Notes: a model not told the origin generated them from the letters alone. Counted from the first letter of the stretch, positions 1 through 10,235 are shown. The stretch: 64,000 bases of DNA from Microbacterium terrisoli (GCF_030866805.1 NZ_CP133019.1:186001-250000); one strand, 5' to 3'. Made by a program: numbers and translations.

Positions 1-1
1 C

Positions 2-1924
<1,923 letters not shown>

Positions 1925-1965
1925 GGTCGGGTCGAGGTCGATCGCCTGGGCAGGTCAGCGCGTGG

Positions 1966-2538
1966 TCACCGGGGCCGCAGCCCGGCGATGAGGACTTCGG
2001 CGTAGCGCGCGGGCGCATCCAGCGCGGCGGGCCCGGCCGTCGTCGCCGCCTGCAGGCCGCACAGCAGGCGGCGCAGGTCGTCGACGGTCACGTCGTCGCG
2101 CAGTGCGCCCGCGGCCTTCGCCCGGTCGAGCAGCTGTGCGATGTCGGCGAAGAGGTCTCCGGCGGCGGCTGCGGCATCCGAACAGACGAACGCGCCGGCC
2201 GTCAGCATCGCTGCCAGCGGTGCGTCCGCGCACAGGTGCTCGTGGACGGTCACGATCATGCGGTGCAGGGCCTCGGTCGGGTCATCGACCGCGATCGTCG
2301 TGCGCACATCGGCGATCATGTCGTCGAACCCTTCGATCGCCAGTGCCTCGATCAGCGCCCGCTGATCGGGAAAGTGGCGGTACGCGGTTCCGATGCCCAC
2401 ACCGGCCTCGGCGGCGATCGCGTTCAACGGCAGCTGGCCGGTCGCTGCGAGGTGATCCCGGGCGACCTCGAGAAGTCGTGAGCGGTTGCGCGCAGCATCC
2501 GCGCGGAGGCCGGTAGGCCGTGCGAGCAGCTGCGTCAT
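1966..2538 (-). CDS. TetR/AcrR-family transcriptional repressor
   Basis: The protein is a small DNA-binding repressor of 190 residues, the usual TetR length. An N-terminal helix-turn-helix lies at about residues 17-55, with the signature AGVGIGTAYRHFPDQRALIEAL. The rest is helical and fits a ligand-binding, dimerising domain. It is divergent from the short-chain dehydrogenase gene, and the shared intergenic region carries two palindromes that can act as its operators. A -10-like TAACAT ends 6 nt before the ATG with no Shine-Dalgarno, so the mRNA is probably leaderless. By the usual logic of divergent TetR genes it represses itself and the dehydrogenase until an effector binds. The effector cannot be told from sequence. 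Confidence 0.92.
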   Translation of the reverse strand: MTQLLARPTGLRADAARNRSRLLEVARDHLAATGQLPLNAIAAEAGVGIGTAYRHFPDQRALIEALAIEGFDDMIADVRTTIAVDDPTEALHRMIVTVHEHLCADAPLAAMLTAGAFVCSDAAAAAGDLFADIAQLLDRAKAAGALRDDVTVDDLRRLLCGLQAATTAGPAALDAPARYAEVLIAGLRPR

Positions 2539-2544
2539 GCGCCC

Positions 2545-2550
2545 ATGTTA
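2545..2550 (-). promoter_or_regulatory. -10 box of the TetR gene (leaderless)
   Basis: TAACAT on the minus strand ends 6 nt before the TetR ATG, the spacing expected when transcription starts at the A of the start codon. No Shine-Dalgarno is present. The -35/spacer region would fall inside the upstream palindrome, which fits autoregulation. Confidence 0.55.
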
Positions 2551-2556
2551 CCGCGT

Positions 2557-2577
2557 AATCGGATGGATCATCCGATT
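2557..2577. promoter_or_regulatory. operator palindrome O1 between TetR and SDR genes
   Basis: Perfect 9-bp inverted repeats AATCGGATG and CATCCGATT flank a GAT spacer. The site lies where the -35/spacer elements of both divergent promoters would be, so a bound TetR dimer would block both. It is the best candidate binding site of the adjacent TetR protein. Confidence 0.75.
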
Positions 2578-2582
2578 GGTGC

Positions 2583-2588
2583 TACTGT
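2583..2588 (+). promoter_or_regulatory. -10 box of the SDR gene
   Basis: TACTGT sits between the two palindromes and about 39 nt before the SDR ATG. The predicted start point falls in the second palindrome. No clear -35 hexamer is visible. Confidence 0.45.
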
Positions 2589-2589
2589 C

Positions 2590-2610
2590 ATTCGGATGAT
2601 GTATCCGGAT
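2590..2610. promoter_or_regulatory. operator palindrome O2 (imperfect copy of O1)
   Basis: ATTCGGATG, spacer ATG, TATCCGGAT. The arms match each other at 7 of 9 positions and resemble those of O1. The centre-to-centre distance from O1 is 33 bp, about three helical turns, so two repressor dimers would bind on the same DNA face. It covers the expected SDR transcription start. Confidence 0.6.
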
Positions 2611-2621
2611 AGGAGAGGGAA

Positions 2622-3608
2622 ATGATGGACGCAGAGCACACCGCGCGGCACTTCGACTGGGACGTCGCCGATCTGACCGACCAGCACGGCCGCACGATCG
2701 TGGTCACCGGCGCAAGCGGCGGCATCGGCTGGGAAATCACGCAGGCGCTGGTCGGTGCCGGTGCGACGGTCATCGCCGCGGTCCGCGACGTGGAGAAGAT
2801 GGCGGCCCGGGTCGCGCAGGCCGCCGATCGGCAGGGGTACACGGCGGCCGACCGGCAGGGGTACCGAGTGCTCGATGGGCTGGATGCCGCGGCTGACCGC
2901 ATCGTGGTGCGCCGGGTGGACGTGTCTGACCGCCGATCGATCGACAGGTTCATTGAGGCGCTCGCCGCCGACGGCGTCGTGCTGGACGCGCTGGTCAACA
3001 ACGCCGGTGCGAGCGTGCCGCGGTTCGAACTGAGCGTCGACGGCATCGAGCTCACGTATGCGACGAACCTCGTCGGCGCGGCGAGACTGGCTGAGGGGCT
3101 GCTGGCTCTTCTGGTGGGGCCGGCGCCGCGCATCGTGCTGGTCGGCACGAACCTCTCGCAGCGGCTGCGGGCGGTGCCCGACCTCGAGCGTTCCGGCGAC
3201 CCGGCGGCGTTCAGCCAGTTCCGCGCCTATGTCCGATCGAAGATCGCCGCCGCTGCGTTCGCGGTGGACCTCGGCGAGCGACTGGCGGCATCCGGCTCGC
3301 CGGTCCGTTCGGTGATCGCACACCCCGGGGTGGCCGCCACCGGCATGTCCGCCCAGGCAGACCGTGCCCTGACCCGGGCGATCGCCTCGGTCACGACCCG
3401 GTTGGGGCGCACCGCCGCCGATGCCGCGCGGTCGGTGATCTGGTCGGCGACGGCCGCAGAGATCGAACAGGGAGTGTTCGTCGGACCCGCGCTGCGGCGC
3501 AGCGACCGACGCCTGCACGTCGTCCCCGTGCGCGGGGCGGTCGCCGATCCGGCGTTCCGTGCGCGCGTGCGAGAGTTCCTGGCCACCGATCTCGCAGCCC
3601 GGCCGTGA
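2622..3608 (+). CDS. short-chain dehydrogenase/reductase (SDR)
   Basis: This is an NAD(P)-dependent oxidoreductase of 328 residues. The Rossmann signature TGASGGIG is at about 29-36, NNAG at about 126-129, and the catalytic YxxxK (YVRSK) at about 203-207, with a Ser around 179. It resembles the retinol-dehydrogenase/WWOX-like SDRs that act on lipophilic carbonyls, but the substrate is unknown. Start codons at 2622 and 2625 are both possible; the AGGAGAGG ribosome site immediately upstream suits either. Residues about 66-82 contain a near-perfect tandem duplication (ADRQGY twice), an insertion between strands that is not typical of the family. Expression is probably controlled by the divergent TetR protein through the two palindromes upstream. 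Confidence 0.9.
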   Translation: MMDAEHTARHFDWDVADLTDQHGRTIVVTGASGGIGWEITQALVGAGATVIAAVRDVEKMAARVAQAADRQGYTAADRQGYRVLDGLDAAADRIVVRRVDVSDRRSIDRFIEALAADGVVLDALVNNAGASVPRFELSVDGIELTYATNLVGAARLAEGLLALLVGPAPRIVLVGTNLSQRLRAVPDLERSGDPAAFSQFRAYVRSKIAAAAFAVDLGERLAASGSPVRSVIAHPGVAATGMSAQADRALTRAIASVTTRLGRTAADAARSVIWSATAAEIEQGVFVGPALRRSDRRLHVVPVRGAVADPAFRARVREFLATDLAARP

Positions 3609-3704
3609 GAGAGCCTGCCGCGGAGTAGCCTCTGACGCACTGCCACGTGAGGGCGGGCCGGGCTCGCCTGCGGGTGGCCGAGAGGGCAGCCAGAAGCGGC
3701 CAGG

Positions 3705-3729
3705 TCTCGCCCGGACCACCCGGGCGAGA
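3705..3729 (+). terminator. 10-bp GC hairpin between SDR and epoxide hydrolase
   Basis: Perfect arms TCTCGCCCGG and CCGGGCGAGA surround a 5-nt loop. There is no U-tract. The next gene's GAGGAG ribosome site follows almost at once, so it could terminate the SDR transcript or act as a leader structure of the epoxide hydrolase mRNA. Confidence 0.5.
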
Positions 3730-3741
3730 ACCAGAGGAGAC

Positions 3742-4851
3742 ATGGGCATGCTCGAGATCGCCGACTTCGCCATCGCCGTGCCCGACGACGACATCGCCGA
3801 TCTGCGGCGCCGGCTCACCGCGACGCGCTGGCCGAGCCCGTGGCCCGACCACGACTGGGCCGCAGGAACCGACCGAGAGACGCTCGAGCGGCTGATCGGC
3901 TCGTGGGCAGACGGCTTCGACTGGCGCGCGCATGAGCGGCGGCTCAACGCCGAGCCGCAGCGGATCGCGACGGTCGGCGAGGGGAGAGTGCACTTCCTGC
4001 ACGTGCGCGCACAGGACCCGGTGGGCCTTCCCCTGATCCTGACCAACGGCTGGCCGAGCACGTTCGCCGAGATGATCCCGCTCGCGCACCTGCTCGCCGA
4101 CCGCGGGCACGATGTCGTGATGCCTTCGCTGCCCGGCTTCACGTTCTCGGACCCGCCCGCCCAGATGCCGGCGGAAGTCCCGACGCACGAACGGTGGCAC
4201 GACCTGATGACAGGACTCGGATACCGGCGGTACGTCGCGCACGGCGGCGATCTCGGGGCCGGTGTCACATCTCGGCTCGGCGCCGCTCATCCGGAGTCCG
4301 TCGCCGGCATCCATCTCATGGCGGTCATGGGCGCCGCCGACCACCACGACCTCACGCCGGATGAGCAGGCGTACCTGGCCGGGATCGACGCGTGGAGCCA
4401 GGACGGCGGTGCCTACGAGCATCAGCAGCAGACGCGGCCGCTGACCCTCGCCTACGGCCTGAGTGATTCTCCGGTCGGGCTGCTGGCGTGGATCCTCGAG
4501 AAGTTCCGCGCGTGGAGCGACTGCGGGGGAGACGTGAGCAGCCGATTCAGCGACGACGAGATCTTGCTGCAGGCCTCGCTGTATTGGTTCACCGGGACGA
4601 TCGGCACCTCCTTCCGCCCGTACTACGACTTCTCGGCGTATCCGACGCCGAGGCCCGACATGGGTGCGCTGCCCACCGCCGTCGCCGCCTTCCCCGCCGA
4701 CATCGCCGTTCCGCCCCGCGAGTATGCCGCGCGCACCTACAACGTCGTGCAGTACACGCGCTTCGATCGCGGCGGGCACTTCGCGCCGCATGAAGAACCC
4801 GATCTGCTCGCCCGCGACATCCACACCTTCGCCGCCTCGCTCGACGCGTGA
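3742..4851 (+). CDS. epoxide hydrolase (EHN-domain alpha/beta hydrolase)
   Basis: The 369-residue enzyme matches the microsomal-type epoxide hydrolases, which open epoxides to vicinal diols through an ester intermediate. The N-terminal EHN region spans about residues 1-90 (FAIAVPDDDIADLRRRL). The oxyanion motif is NGWP at about 102-105 where the family usually has HGWP. The nucleophile is Asp170 in HGGDLGAG and the base is His346 in RGGHFAPHE. Tyr residues around FRPYYD are candidates for epoxide activation. I chose the ATG at 3742 because GAGGAG precedes it at good distance; a second ATG lies two codons later. It may share detoxification work with the upstream SDR, although the hairpin between them may separate their transcripts. 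Confidence 0.9.
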   Translation: MGMLEIADFAIAVPDDDIADLRRRLTATRWPSPWPDHDWAAGTDRETLERLIGSWADGFDWRAHERRLNAEPQRIATVGEGRVHFLHVRAQDPVGLPLILTNGWPSTFAEMIPLAHLLADRGHDVVMPSLPGFTFSDPPAQMPAEVPTHERWHDLMTGLGYRRYVAHGGDLGAGVTSRLGAAHPESVAGIHLMAVMGAADHHDLTPDEQAYLAGIDAWSQDGGAYEHQQQTRPLTLAYGLSDSPVGLLAWILEKFRAWSDCGGDVSSRFSDDEILLQASLYWFTGTIGTSFRPYYDFSAYPTPRPDMGALPTAVAAFPADIAVPPREYAARTYNVVQYTRFDRGGHFAPHEEPDLLARDIHTFAASLDA

Positions 4852-4934
4852 GATCCGGGCCGGAACCTGCCCGACACCGGGGGGAGCCGCACGCAGCGCG
4901 CAGGTCGCTCTACCTCATCGACGCACGGTGCCCG

Positions 4935-4940
4935 TAGGCT
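4935..4940 (+). promoter_or_regulatory. -10 box upstream of fhs
   Basis: TAGGCT matches the actinobacterial -10 form seen repeatedly in this window. It predicts a transcript starting about 50 nt before the fhs start. No convincing -35 is visible. Confidence 0.45.
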
Positions 4941-4998
4941 GGCCGAAGCCGTGCACCTGACGGCCGCACACCAGCCCACAAGGCCAGGAGGTTCGAGG

Positions 4999-6681
4999 AT
5001 GAGCCTGAGCAACATCGAGATCGCGCAAGCCGCGCACCTGCTGCCGATCGGCGAGATCGCCGACCGGCTGGGCATCCCCGCAGACGCGGTGATCCCGTAC
5101 GGCACGACGAAGGCCAAGATCTCGCTGCCGTATGTCACCGGCATCCGATCACGCCCGCAGGGCAAGCTGATCCTCATGACGGCCATGTCGCCGACGCCGG
5201 CCGGTGAGGGCAAGAGCACAACGTCGGTGGGTCTGGGCGATGCGCTGACCCGCATCGGCGAGAAGGCGATGATCTGTCTGCGCGAGCCCGCGCAGGGCCC
5301 GGTGTTCGGCATGAAGGGTGGCGCGTGCGGCGGCGGGTACGCCCAGATCGTGCCGATGGAAGACATCAACCTGCACTTCACCGGCGACTTCGCTGCGATC
5401 GCCGCGGCGACGAACCTGCTCGCCGCGCTCATCGACAACCACATCCACCACGGCAACGAGCTCGGCATCGACGTGCGGCGCATCACCTGGCGGCGGGTGC
5501 TGGACATGAACGACCGGGCGCTGCGCGACGCCGTGATCGGCCTCGGCGGCCCCGGCAACGGCTATCCGCGCGAGAGCGGGTTCGACATCGTCGTTGCCAG
5601 CGAGGTCATGGCGATCTTCTGTCTGGCCACGAGCCTCGCCGACCTCAAGGAGCGCCTCGGCGAGATCATCGTGGCCTCCACCCGCGACCGTCGCCCGGTG
5701 CGCGCTCGCGACCTGAACGCCCAGGGCGCGATGGCGGCCCTGCTGCGCGACGCGCTCGCGCCCAACCTCGTGCAGACCATGGAGCACACTCCCGCGTTCG
5801 TGCACGGCGGCCCGTTCGCGAACATCGCGCACGGCTGCAACTCGTACCTGGCCACGAGCACCGCGCTGGGACTGGCCGACTACGTCGTGACCGAGGCCGG
5901 CTTCGGCTCGGATCTGGGCGGAGAGAAGTTCGTCGACATCCTCTGCCGCAAGACCGGGCTGCGACCGTCGGTGGCGGTCGTGGTGGCAACGGTCCGATCG
6001 ATGAAGTATCAGGGTGGGGTGGATGTCGCGGACCTGGCACGCGAGGACGTCGCCGCCGTCGAGCGCGGCACGGCCAACATCGAGCGGCACCTGGCGAACG
6101 TGCAGGGCGTGTACGGACTGCCGGCGATCGTGGCGATCAACCAGCGCGCCGATGACACGCCGGCCGAGACCGAGGCGCTGGTCGCCGCGTGCGCGCGGGT
6201 CGGTGTGAAGGCGATCGTGGCCACCCACTTCGCCGACGGCGGCGCCGGTGCCGAAGAGCTCGCGCGCGAGGTCGTGCGGGTGTGCGGGCAGTCGTCCGAA
6301 CCGCCTGAGCCGACCTACACGTACCCGCTGGATGCGCCGCTGTGGGAGAAGATGACCACCATCGCCCAGCGCATCTACGGCGCGGAGGGCATCACCGCCG
6401 ACGCGTCGGTGCGATCCCAGATCCAGCGACTGCAGGATGACGGATACGGCGACCTGCCCGTGTGCGTCGCCAAGACGCAGTACTCGTTCTCGACCGACCC
6501 GTCGGCGCTCGGGGCGCCCAGCGGACACACCGTCAACGTGCGCGAAGTGCGGCTGTCGGCCGGTGCCGGGTTCGTGGTGATGATCTGCGGCAGCGTGATG
6601 ACGATGCCCGGGCTGCCGGTGCGGCCGGCCGCGGCATCCATCGACGTCGACGACGACGGGCGCATCACCGGCCTGTTCTGA
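4999..6681 (+). CDS. fhs: formate--tetrahydrofolate ligase
   Basis: The enzyme makes 10-formyltetrahydrofolate from formate, tetrahydrofolate and ATP, feeding one-carbon units to purine and methionyl-tRNA formylation. The 560-residue length is standard. The ATP-binding P-loop TPAGEGKST is at about 66-74. Conserved FTHFS stretches are clear, including [41 protein letters not shown] and the C-terminal [12 protein letters not shown]. The start at 4999 is chosen because a perfect AGGAGG lies 7 nt upstream; the longer in-frame reading adds no conserved sequence. It is probably monocistronic, with its own -10 box upstream and a hairpin at its stop codon. Confidence 0.96.
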   Translation: MSLSNIEIAQAAHLLPIGEIADRLGIPADAVIPYGTTKAKISLPYVTGIRSRPQGKLILMTAMSPTPAGEGKSTTSVGLGDALTRIGEKAMICLREPAQGPVFGMKGGACGGGYAQIVPMEDINLHFTGDFAAIAAATNLLAALIDNHIHHGNELGIDVRRITWRRVLDMNDRALRDAVIGLGGPGNGYPRESGFDIVVASEVMAIFCLATSLADLKERLGEIIVASTRDRRPVRARDLNAQGAMAALLRDALAPNLVQTMEHTPAFVHGGPFANIAHGCNSYLATSTALGLADYVVTEAGFGSDLGGEKFVDILCRKTGLRPSVAVVVATVRSMKYQGGVDVADLAREDVAAVERGTANIERHLANVQGVYGLPAIVAINQRADDTPAETEALVAACARVGVKAIVATHFADGGAGAEELAREVVRVCGQSSEPPEPTYTYPLDAPLWEKMTTIAQRIYGAEGITADASVRSQIQRLQDDGYGDLPVCVAKTQYSFSTDPSALGAPSGHTVNVREVRLSAGAGFVVMICGSVMTMPGLPVRPAAASIDVDDDGRITGLF

Positions 6682-6697
6682 GGCCCGGATCGGGCCT
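6681..6697 (+). terminator. hairpin terminator after fhs
   Basis: AGGCCCG, GAT, CGGGCCT form a perfect 7-bp stem starting in the fhs stop codon. There is no U-tract, as is common for actinobacterial terminators. A new -10 box follows within 25 nt. Confidence 0.55.
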
Positions 6698-6719
6698 ATG
6701 CACGCGCGTCCTGACAGGC

Positions 6720-6725
6720 TAGGCT
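6720..6725 (+). promoter_or_regulatory. -10 box upstream of the upstream ORF and RIO kinase
   Basis: TAGGCT predicts a start near 6732 and a 5' leader of about 130 nt before the RIO kinase GTG. That leader contains the 14-codon ORF and the hairpin described next. Confidence 0.45.
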
Positions 6726-6769
6726 CGTGCGCACCGGGATGTGCCCGGATGTGTCGAAGGGAGGCAACG

Positions 6770-6814
6770 ATGTACACCGTCTTTGTCGCGCCCTTCGCTG
6801 ACATCCATCTCTGA
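6770..6814 (+). CDS. 14-residue upstream ORF (possible leader peptide)
   Basis: ATG starts 6 nt after a good GGGAGG ribosome site and reads MYTVFVAPFADIHL, then TGA. It is in the same frame as the RIO kinase 48 nt downstream, and a strong hairpin begins at the base after the TGA. The peptide has no recognised family. The arrangement suggests translation-linked control of the kinase, either a leader peptide coupled to the hairpin or readthrough of the TGA. That role is inference. Only the ribosome site, ORF, shared frame and hairpin are seen. Confidence 0.45.
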   Translation: MYTVFVAPFADIHL

Positions 6815-6839
6815 GAGGCCCTCGCCGCCGAGTGGCCTC
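6815..6839 (+). promoter_or_regulatory. stem-loop directly after the upstream ORF stop
   Basis: GAGGCC-CTCG, loop CCGC, CGAG-T-GGCCTC gives ten base pairs with a single bulged T. It touches the upstream ORF stop codon and ends 23 nt before the RIO kinase start. No U-tract follows, so it is more likely a translational or readthrough element than a simple terminator. Confidence 0.5.
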
Positions 6840-6862
6840 CGTTCATCCGGAGCATCCCACTC

Positions 6863-7705
6863 GTGACTTCTTCTTCGTCTTCTTTCGAGGCGTTCGGCGA
6901 CCTCGATCTCACCTTCGCCGACGTCACCCTCGGCGACGGCCAGCGCTGGACCACCTGGCCAGAATCCCTGCCCACCGAGCGGGGCCCCGAACCGCGACCC
7001 GGCTGGGTCGTGACCTCTGCCGGCGCCGTCGACACCGAGCTCGGCATCCTCAAGACCGGCAAAGAGGGTGACGTGTTCCTCGTCGAACGCGGCGTGCCCG
7101 ACGACCCGGCGGGCCATGTGGTGCTGGCGGCCAAGCGCTACCGCGACCAGGATCGTCGCAGCTTTCACCGCTCCGCCGTCTATACCGAAGGGCGCGGCAC
7201 TGACAACACCCGCGACATGCGCGCACTCGCGAAGAAGACGGCCTACGGCCGCACGGTCGCTGCCGCGCAGTGGTCGTACGCCGAGTTCGAGGCGTTGTGC
7301 AGGCTGTGGGCGCTCGGGGTTCCGGTGCCCTACCCCGTGCAGGTGACCGGGTCCGAAGTGCTCATGGAGTTCATCGGAACCGGCACCGTCGCCGCCCCGC
7401 GCCTCGCGCAGTGCAAAGAGCGCGGCCCGGCACTCCACGCCCTGCTCGACCAGACGGTGGAGATCTTGCGCGCCCTGGTCCGCGCCGGATTCGCCCACGG
7501 CGACCTGTCGGCGTACAACCTGCTCGTGCACGACGGCCGGGTCGTCGTCATCGACCTGCCGCAGGTCGTCGACCTGGCCGCCAATCCGCAGGGCTTCGAC
7601 CTGCTGCATCGCGACTGCGTCAATGTCTGCGACTGGTTCGCCCGCCGTGGCGTGGAGTGCGACGTCGAGGCCCTGTTCGCCGAGCTCGTCGCCGACGCGT
7701 TCTGA
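6863..7705 (+). CDS. RIO-family serine/threonine protein kinase
   Basis: The 280-residue protein has the hallmarks of RIO1-type atypical kinases. A flexible glycine loop with KTGKEGDVF is at about 64-72, the phosphate-anchoring Lys at about 91 (AAKRYRD), the catalytic loop HGDLSAYN at about 212-219, and the metal-binding IDLPQ a little further on. Bacterial RIO proteins are mostly uncharacterised; archaeal and eukaryotic ones act in ribosome maturation. GTG is taken as the start, with a weak CCGGAG upstream, and it begins MTSSSSSFEAF. The gene stands alone, behind a leader with a 14-codon in-frame ORF and hairpin. That arrangement may control its translation. Confidence 0.88.
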   Translation: MTSSSSSFEAFGDLDLTFADVTLGDGQRWTTWPESLPTERGPEPRPGWVVTSAGAVDTELGILKTGKEGDVFLVERGVPDDPAGHVVLAAKRYRDQDRRSFHRSAVYTEGRGTDNTRDMRALAKKTAYGRTVAAAQWSYAEFEALCRLWALGVPVPYPVQVTGSEVLMEFIGTGTVAAPRLAQCKERGPALHALLDQTVEILRALVRAGFAHGDLSAYNLLVHDGRVVVIDLPQVVDLAANPQGFDLLHRDCVNVCDWFARRGVECDVEALFAELVADAF

Positions 7706-8088
7706 CCGGGTGGGTGGGTTGCCGCGTCCCGGCGCGCGGTCGGCTGCGCGCGGTGCGCAAAACACGGGCGCGTACGCAGAACGTGATAGCGCGGAGCGCC
7801 GCGCGAGATGTCACGCTGGCGTGTGGCGGGATCCGCACGAGGGCTCTGGGCCGAGACGAGGGCTCCTGAGCGCTGAAGACGCCTCCGCCCGGCGAAAACC
7901 CCTCTGCCCGGCGAAAACCACCCGCCGGGCGAAACCCCCGCGCAACGAGAGCCGGCCACGACCGGGTGTGCGGATGCCACAACCCAGGCTGAGTGCGAGG
8001 GGCAGCCGGGTTGTTGCATCCACTCAATGGAGTTGGGGTGCAGTTGTGTGAGACCTACGGTCGAAGCGTCCCCTGCGAAAGGTTCCCC
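7706..8088. other. gene-free stretch between RIO kinase and acyl-CoA oxidase
   Basis: No convincing coding signal is present in these 383 bases. The stretch contains three tandem GCCCGGCGAAAACC-like units and an imperfect CGTGA...TCACG inverted repeat near 7780-7815. A weak stem around 8012-8042 lies in what would be the leader of the acyl-CoA oxidase mRNA. Confidence 0.5.
7887..7936. repeat. three tandem GCCCGGCGAAAACC-like units
   Basis: Two identical 14-base copies (7887-7900 and 7906-7919) and a third diverged copy (GCCGGGCGAAACC at 7924) recur with a period of 18-19 bases. They lie in the gap upstream of the acyl-CoA oxidase gene. They could be a set of regulator sites or neutral slippage. 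Confidence 0.6.
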
Positions 8089-10206
8089 ATGGCCGACGTC
8101 GTCCGATCGAAGAAGCCGTCCACGCACCGACACACGCCCGAAGGCGGCGCGCCGACCGCGCCGCACTCCGCCGCCGAGGCCAGTGAGGCGCGCATCGACG
8201 TCGCGCATGTGACCGAACTGCTGCTGGGCACCTGGCGCGAAGCGCGGCTCGAATCGCGCGAGATGATCAAGGACCCGGCGTTCTGGCAGATCCACGGCCT
8301 GCCGATGCCCGAGCACCGTGAACGCGTGCTCGACCAGCTGCACCTGTTCGTGCGGGCCGATGCGAGCGGGCGGGCCTTCCCGCGCGCGCACGGCGGCCAG
8401 GAAGACAACGGCGGCAATCTCGCATCGTTCGAGGAGCTCGTGCTGGCCGACCCCAGCATGCAGATCAAGGCCGGCGTGCAGTGGGGGCTGTTCGGCTCGG
8501 CGATCCAGCAGCTGGGAACCACGCCGCACCACGACAAGTGGCTCTCGGACGTGCGCACCCTCGCGCTGCCGGGCGCTTTCGCGATGACCGAGATGGGACA
8601 CGGGTCGGATGTCGCGGCCCTCGGCACGACGGCGACCTACGATCCGGCGACCGAGGAGTTCGTCATCCACACGCCGTTCCGTGCGGCCACCAAGGAGTTC
8701 CTCGGCAACGCCGCTGTGCACGGGCGGGCGGCGACGGTGTTCGCGCAGCTGATCACGGGCGGCGTGAGCTACGGCGTGCACTGCTTCTTCGTGCCGATCC
8801 GCGACGCGAACGGTGAGACCCTGCCCGGGGTGAAGAGCGAGGACGACGGGGTCAAGGGGGGCCTGAACGGCATCGACAACGGCCGGCTCGCGTTCGACCA
8901 CGTGCGCATTCCGCGCGAGAACCTGCTCAACCGCTACGGCGACGTGGCCGCCGACGGCACATACTCGAGCAAGATCCCCAGCCCGGGGCGTCGCTTCTTC
9001 ACGATGCTCGGCGCGCTCGTGCAGGGGCGCGTGTCGCTGGACGGCGCGTCGACGACGGGTGCCGCGCTGGCCGAATACATCGCGATCACCTACGCCGGGC
9101 AGCGTCGACAGTTCGATTCCGGCTCGGGCACCGACGAGGTCGTGCTGCTGGATTACGGCAAGCACCAGCGCCGGCTGCTGCCGCGCCTCGCGCAGACGTA
9201 CGCGCAGTTCTTCGCGCACGACCACCTGCTGCGGATGTTCGACGGCGTGTTCAGCGGCGCACACGACACCCCGGACGAGCGCGAGAATCTCGAGACGCTC
9301 GCCGCGGCGCTGAAGCCCCTGTCGACGTGGAACGCACTGGACACGATCCAGGAATGCCGCGAGGCCTGCGGCGGTGCGGGGTTCATGGCCGAGAACCGGC
9401 TGGTCGATCTGCACCACGACCTCGACGTCTACGCGACGTTCGAAGGCGACAACAACGTCCTGCTGCAGCTGGTCGGCAAGCGCCTGCTGAGCGATTTCGC
9501 CCGGCAGTTCAAGGACAAGGATGCCGCGGCCCTCGCCCGCTTCGCGGTCGGTCAGACCGCGGGCAAGATCTTCCACGGCGCGGGCCTGCGCACCCTGGGC
9601 CAGTCGGTGGCCGACTTCGGCTCGACCGCACGCTCGGTCGAGCTGGGTCTGCGCGCCGAGCAGCAGCATGAGCTGCTGGCGGGGCGGGTCGAGCAGATGG
9701 TCACCGACCTCGCGACCGCACTGCGGCCGGCTGCGAAGCTGTCGCAGGCCGAGGCGGCCGAGCTGTTCAACGAGCACCAGTCGGAGCTCATCGAGACAGC
9801 GCGCGCGCACGGCGAGCTGCTGCAGTGGGAGGCGTTCGCCGAGGTCGTCGGTGCGGTCGAGGATGACGGGACCCGACAGGTGCTGACCTGGCTGCGCGAC
9901 GTGTTCGGGCTGTGGCTGATCGAGAAGCACCTGGCCTGGTATCTGATCAACGGCCGCCTGTCGCCCCAGCGCGCGGCATCGGTCACCCGCTACATCGATC
10001 GCCTGTGCGCGCGGCTGCGCCCGCACGCGCAGGACCTCGTCGACGCCTTCGGATTCGCGCCCGAGCACGTGCGCGCGCCGATCGCCCTCGGCGGGGAGCG
10101 GGAGCGGCAGGAGGAGGCACGGGCGTACTACGCCGCGCAGCGCGCCTCGGGTGAGGCGCCGGTCAGTGAGAAGACGCTGCGCAAGCAAGCCGCCTCGAGC
10201 ACGTAG
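8089..10206 (+). CDS. acyl-CoA oxidase / acyl-CoA dehydrogenase family protein
   Basis: This FAD enzyme of about 705 residues introduces the trans-2 double bond into acyl-CoA. The length, the N-terminal helical domain and the motif MTEMGHGSDVAALGTTATYD (near 166-185) match acyl-CoA oxidases rather than the 380-residue dehydrogenases. ECREACGGAGFMAENR and the catalytic Glu in TFEGDNNVL (about residue 452) fit as well. I place the start at ATG 8089 (MADVVRSKK) with GAAAGG upstream; the longer frame upstream looks non-coding. It sits alone with a clear downstream terminator. Whether it reduces oxygen or an electron-transfer flavoprotein cannot be read from the sequence. No beta-oxidation genes are adjacent. 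Confidence 0.9.
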   Translation: MADVVRSKKPSTHRHTPEGGAPTAPHSAAEASEARIDVAHVTELLLGTWREARLESREMIKDPAFWQIHGLPMPEHRERVLDQLHLFVRADASGRAFPRAHGGQEDNGGNLASFEELVLADPSMQIKAGVQWGLFGSAIQQLGTTPHHDKWLSDVRTLALPGAFAMTEMGHGSDVAALGTTATYDPATEEFVIHTPFRAATKEFLGNAAVHGRAATVFAQLITGGVSYGVHCFFVPIRDANGETLPGVKSEDDGVKGGLNGIDNGRLAFDHVRIPRENLLNRYGDVAADGTYSSKIPSPGRRFFTMLGALVQGRVSLDGASTTGAALAEYIAITYAGQRRQFDSGSGTDEVVLLDYGKHQRRLLPRLAQTYAQFFAHDHLLRMFDGVFSGAHDTPDERENLETLAAALKPLSTWNALDTIQECREACGGAGFMAENRLVDLHHDLDVYATFEGDNNVLLQLVGKRLLSDFARQFKDKDAAALARFAVGQTAGKIFHGAGLRTLGQSVADFGSTARSVELGLRAEQQHELLAGRVEQMVTDLATALRPAAKLSQAEAAELFNEHQSELIETARAHGELLQWEAFAEVVGAVEDDGTRQVLTWLRDVFGLWLIEKHLAWYLINGRLSPQRAASVTRYIDRLCARLRPHAQDLVDAFGFAPEHVRAPIALGGERERQEEARAYYAAQRASGEAPVSEKTLRKQAASST

Positions 10207-10235
10207 TCGGCTTCTCTGCGTCCGTCGACCTCTTC

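Noticed and set aside
6812..6839. TGA followed immediately by a hairpin, resembling a selenocysteine (SECIS) arrangement
   Set aside because: The upstream peptide resembles no selenoprotein, no Cys-homologue position is apparent and no selenocysteine genes are in view. Leader control or readthrough is kept as a finding instead.
8076..8091. GAAAGGTTCCCCAT before acyl-CoA oxidase resembles half of the giant-gene palindrome
   Set aside because: The left arm is missing and the spacing to a -10 box differs; it is probably just the ribosome site and start context.
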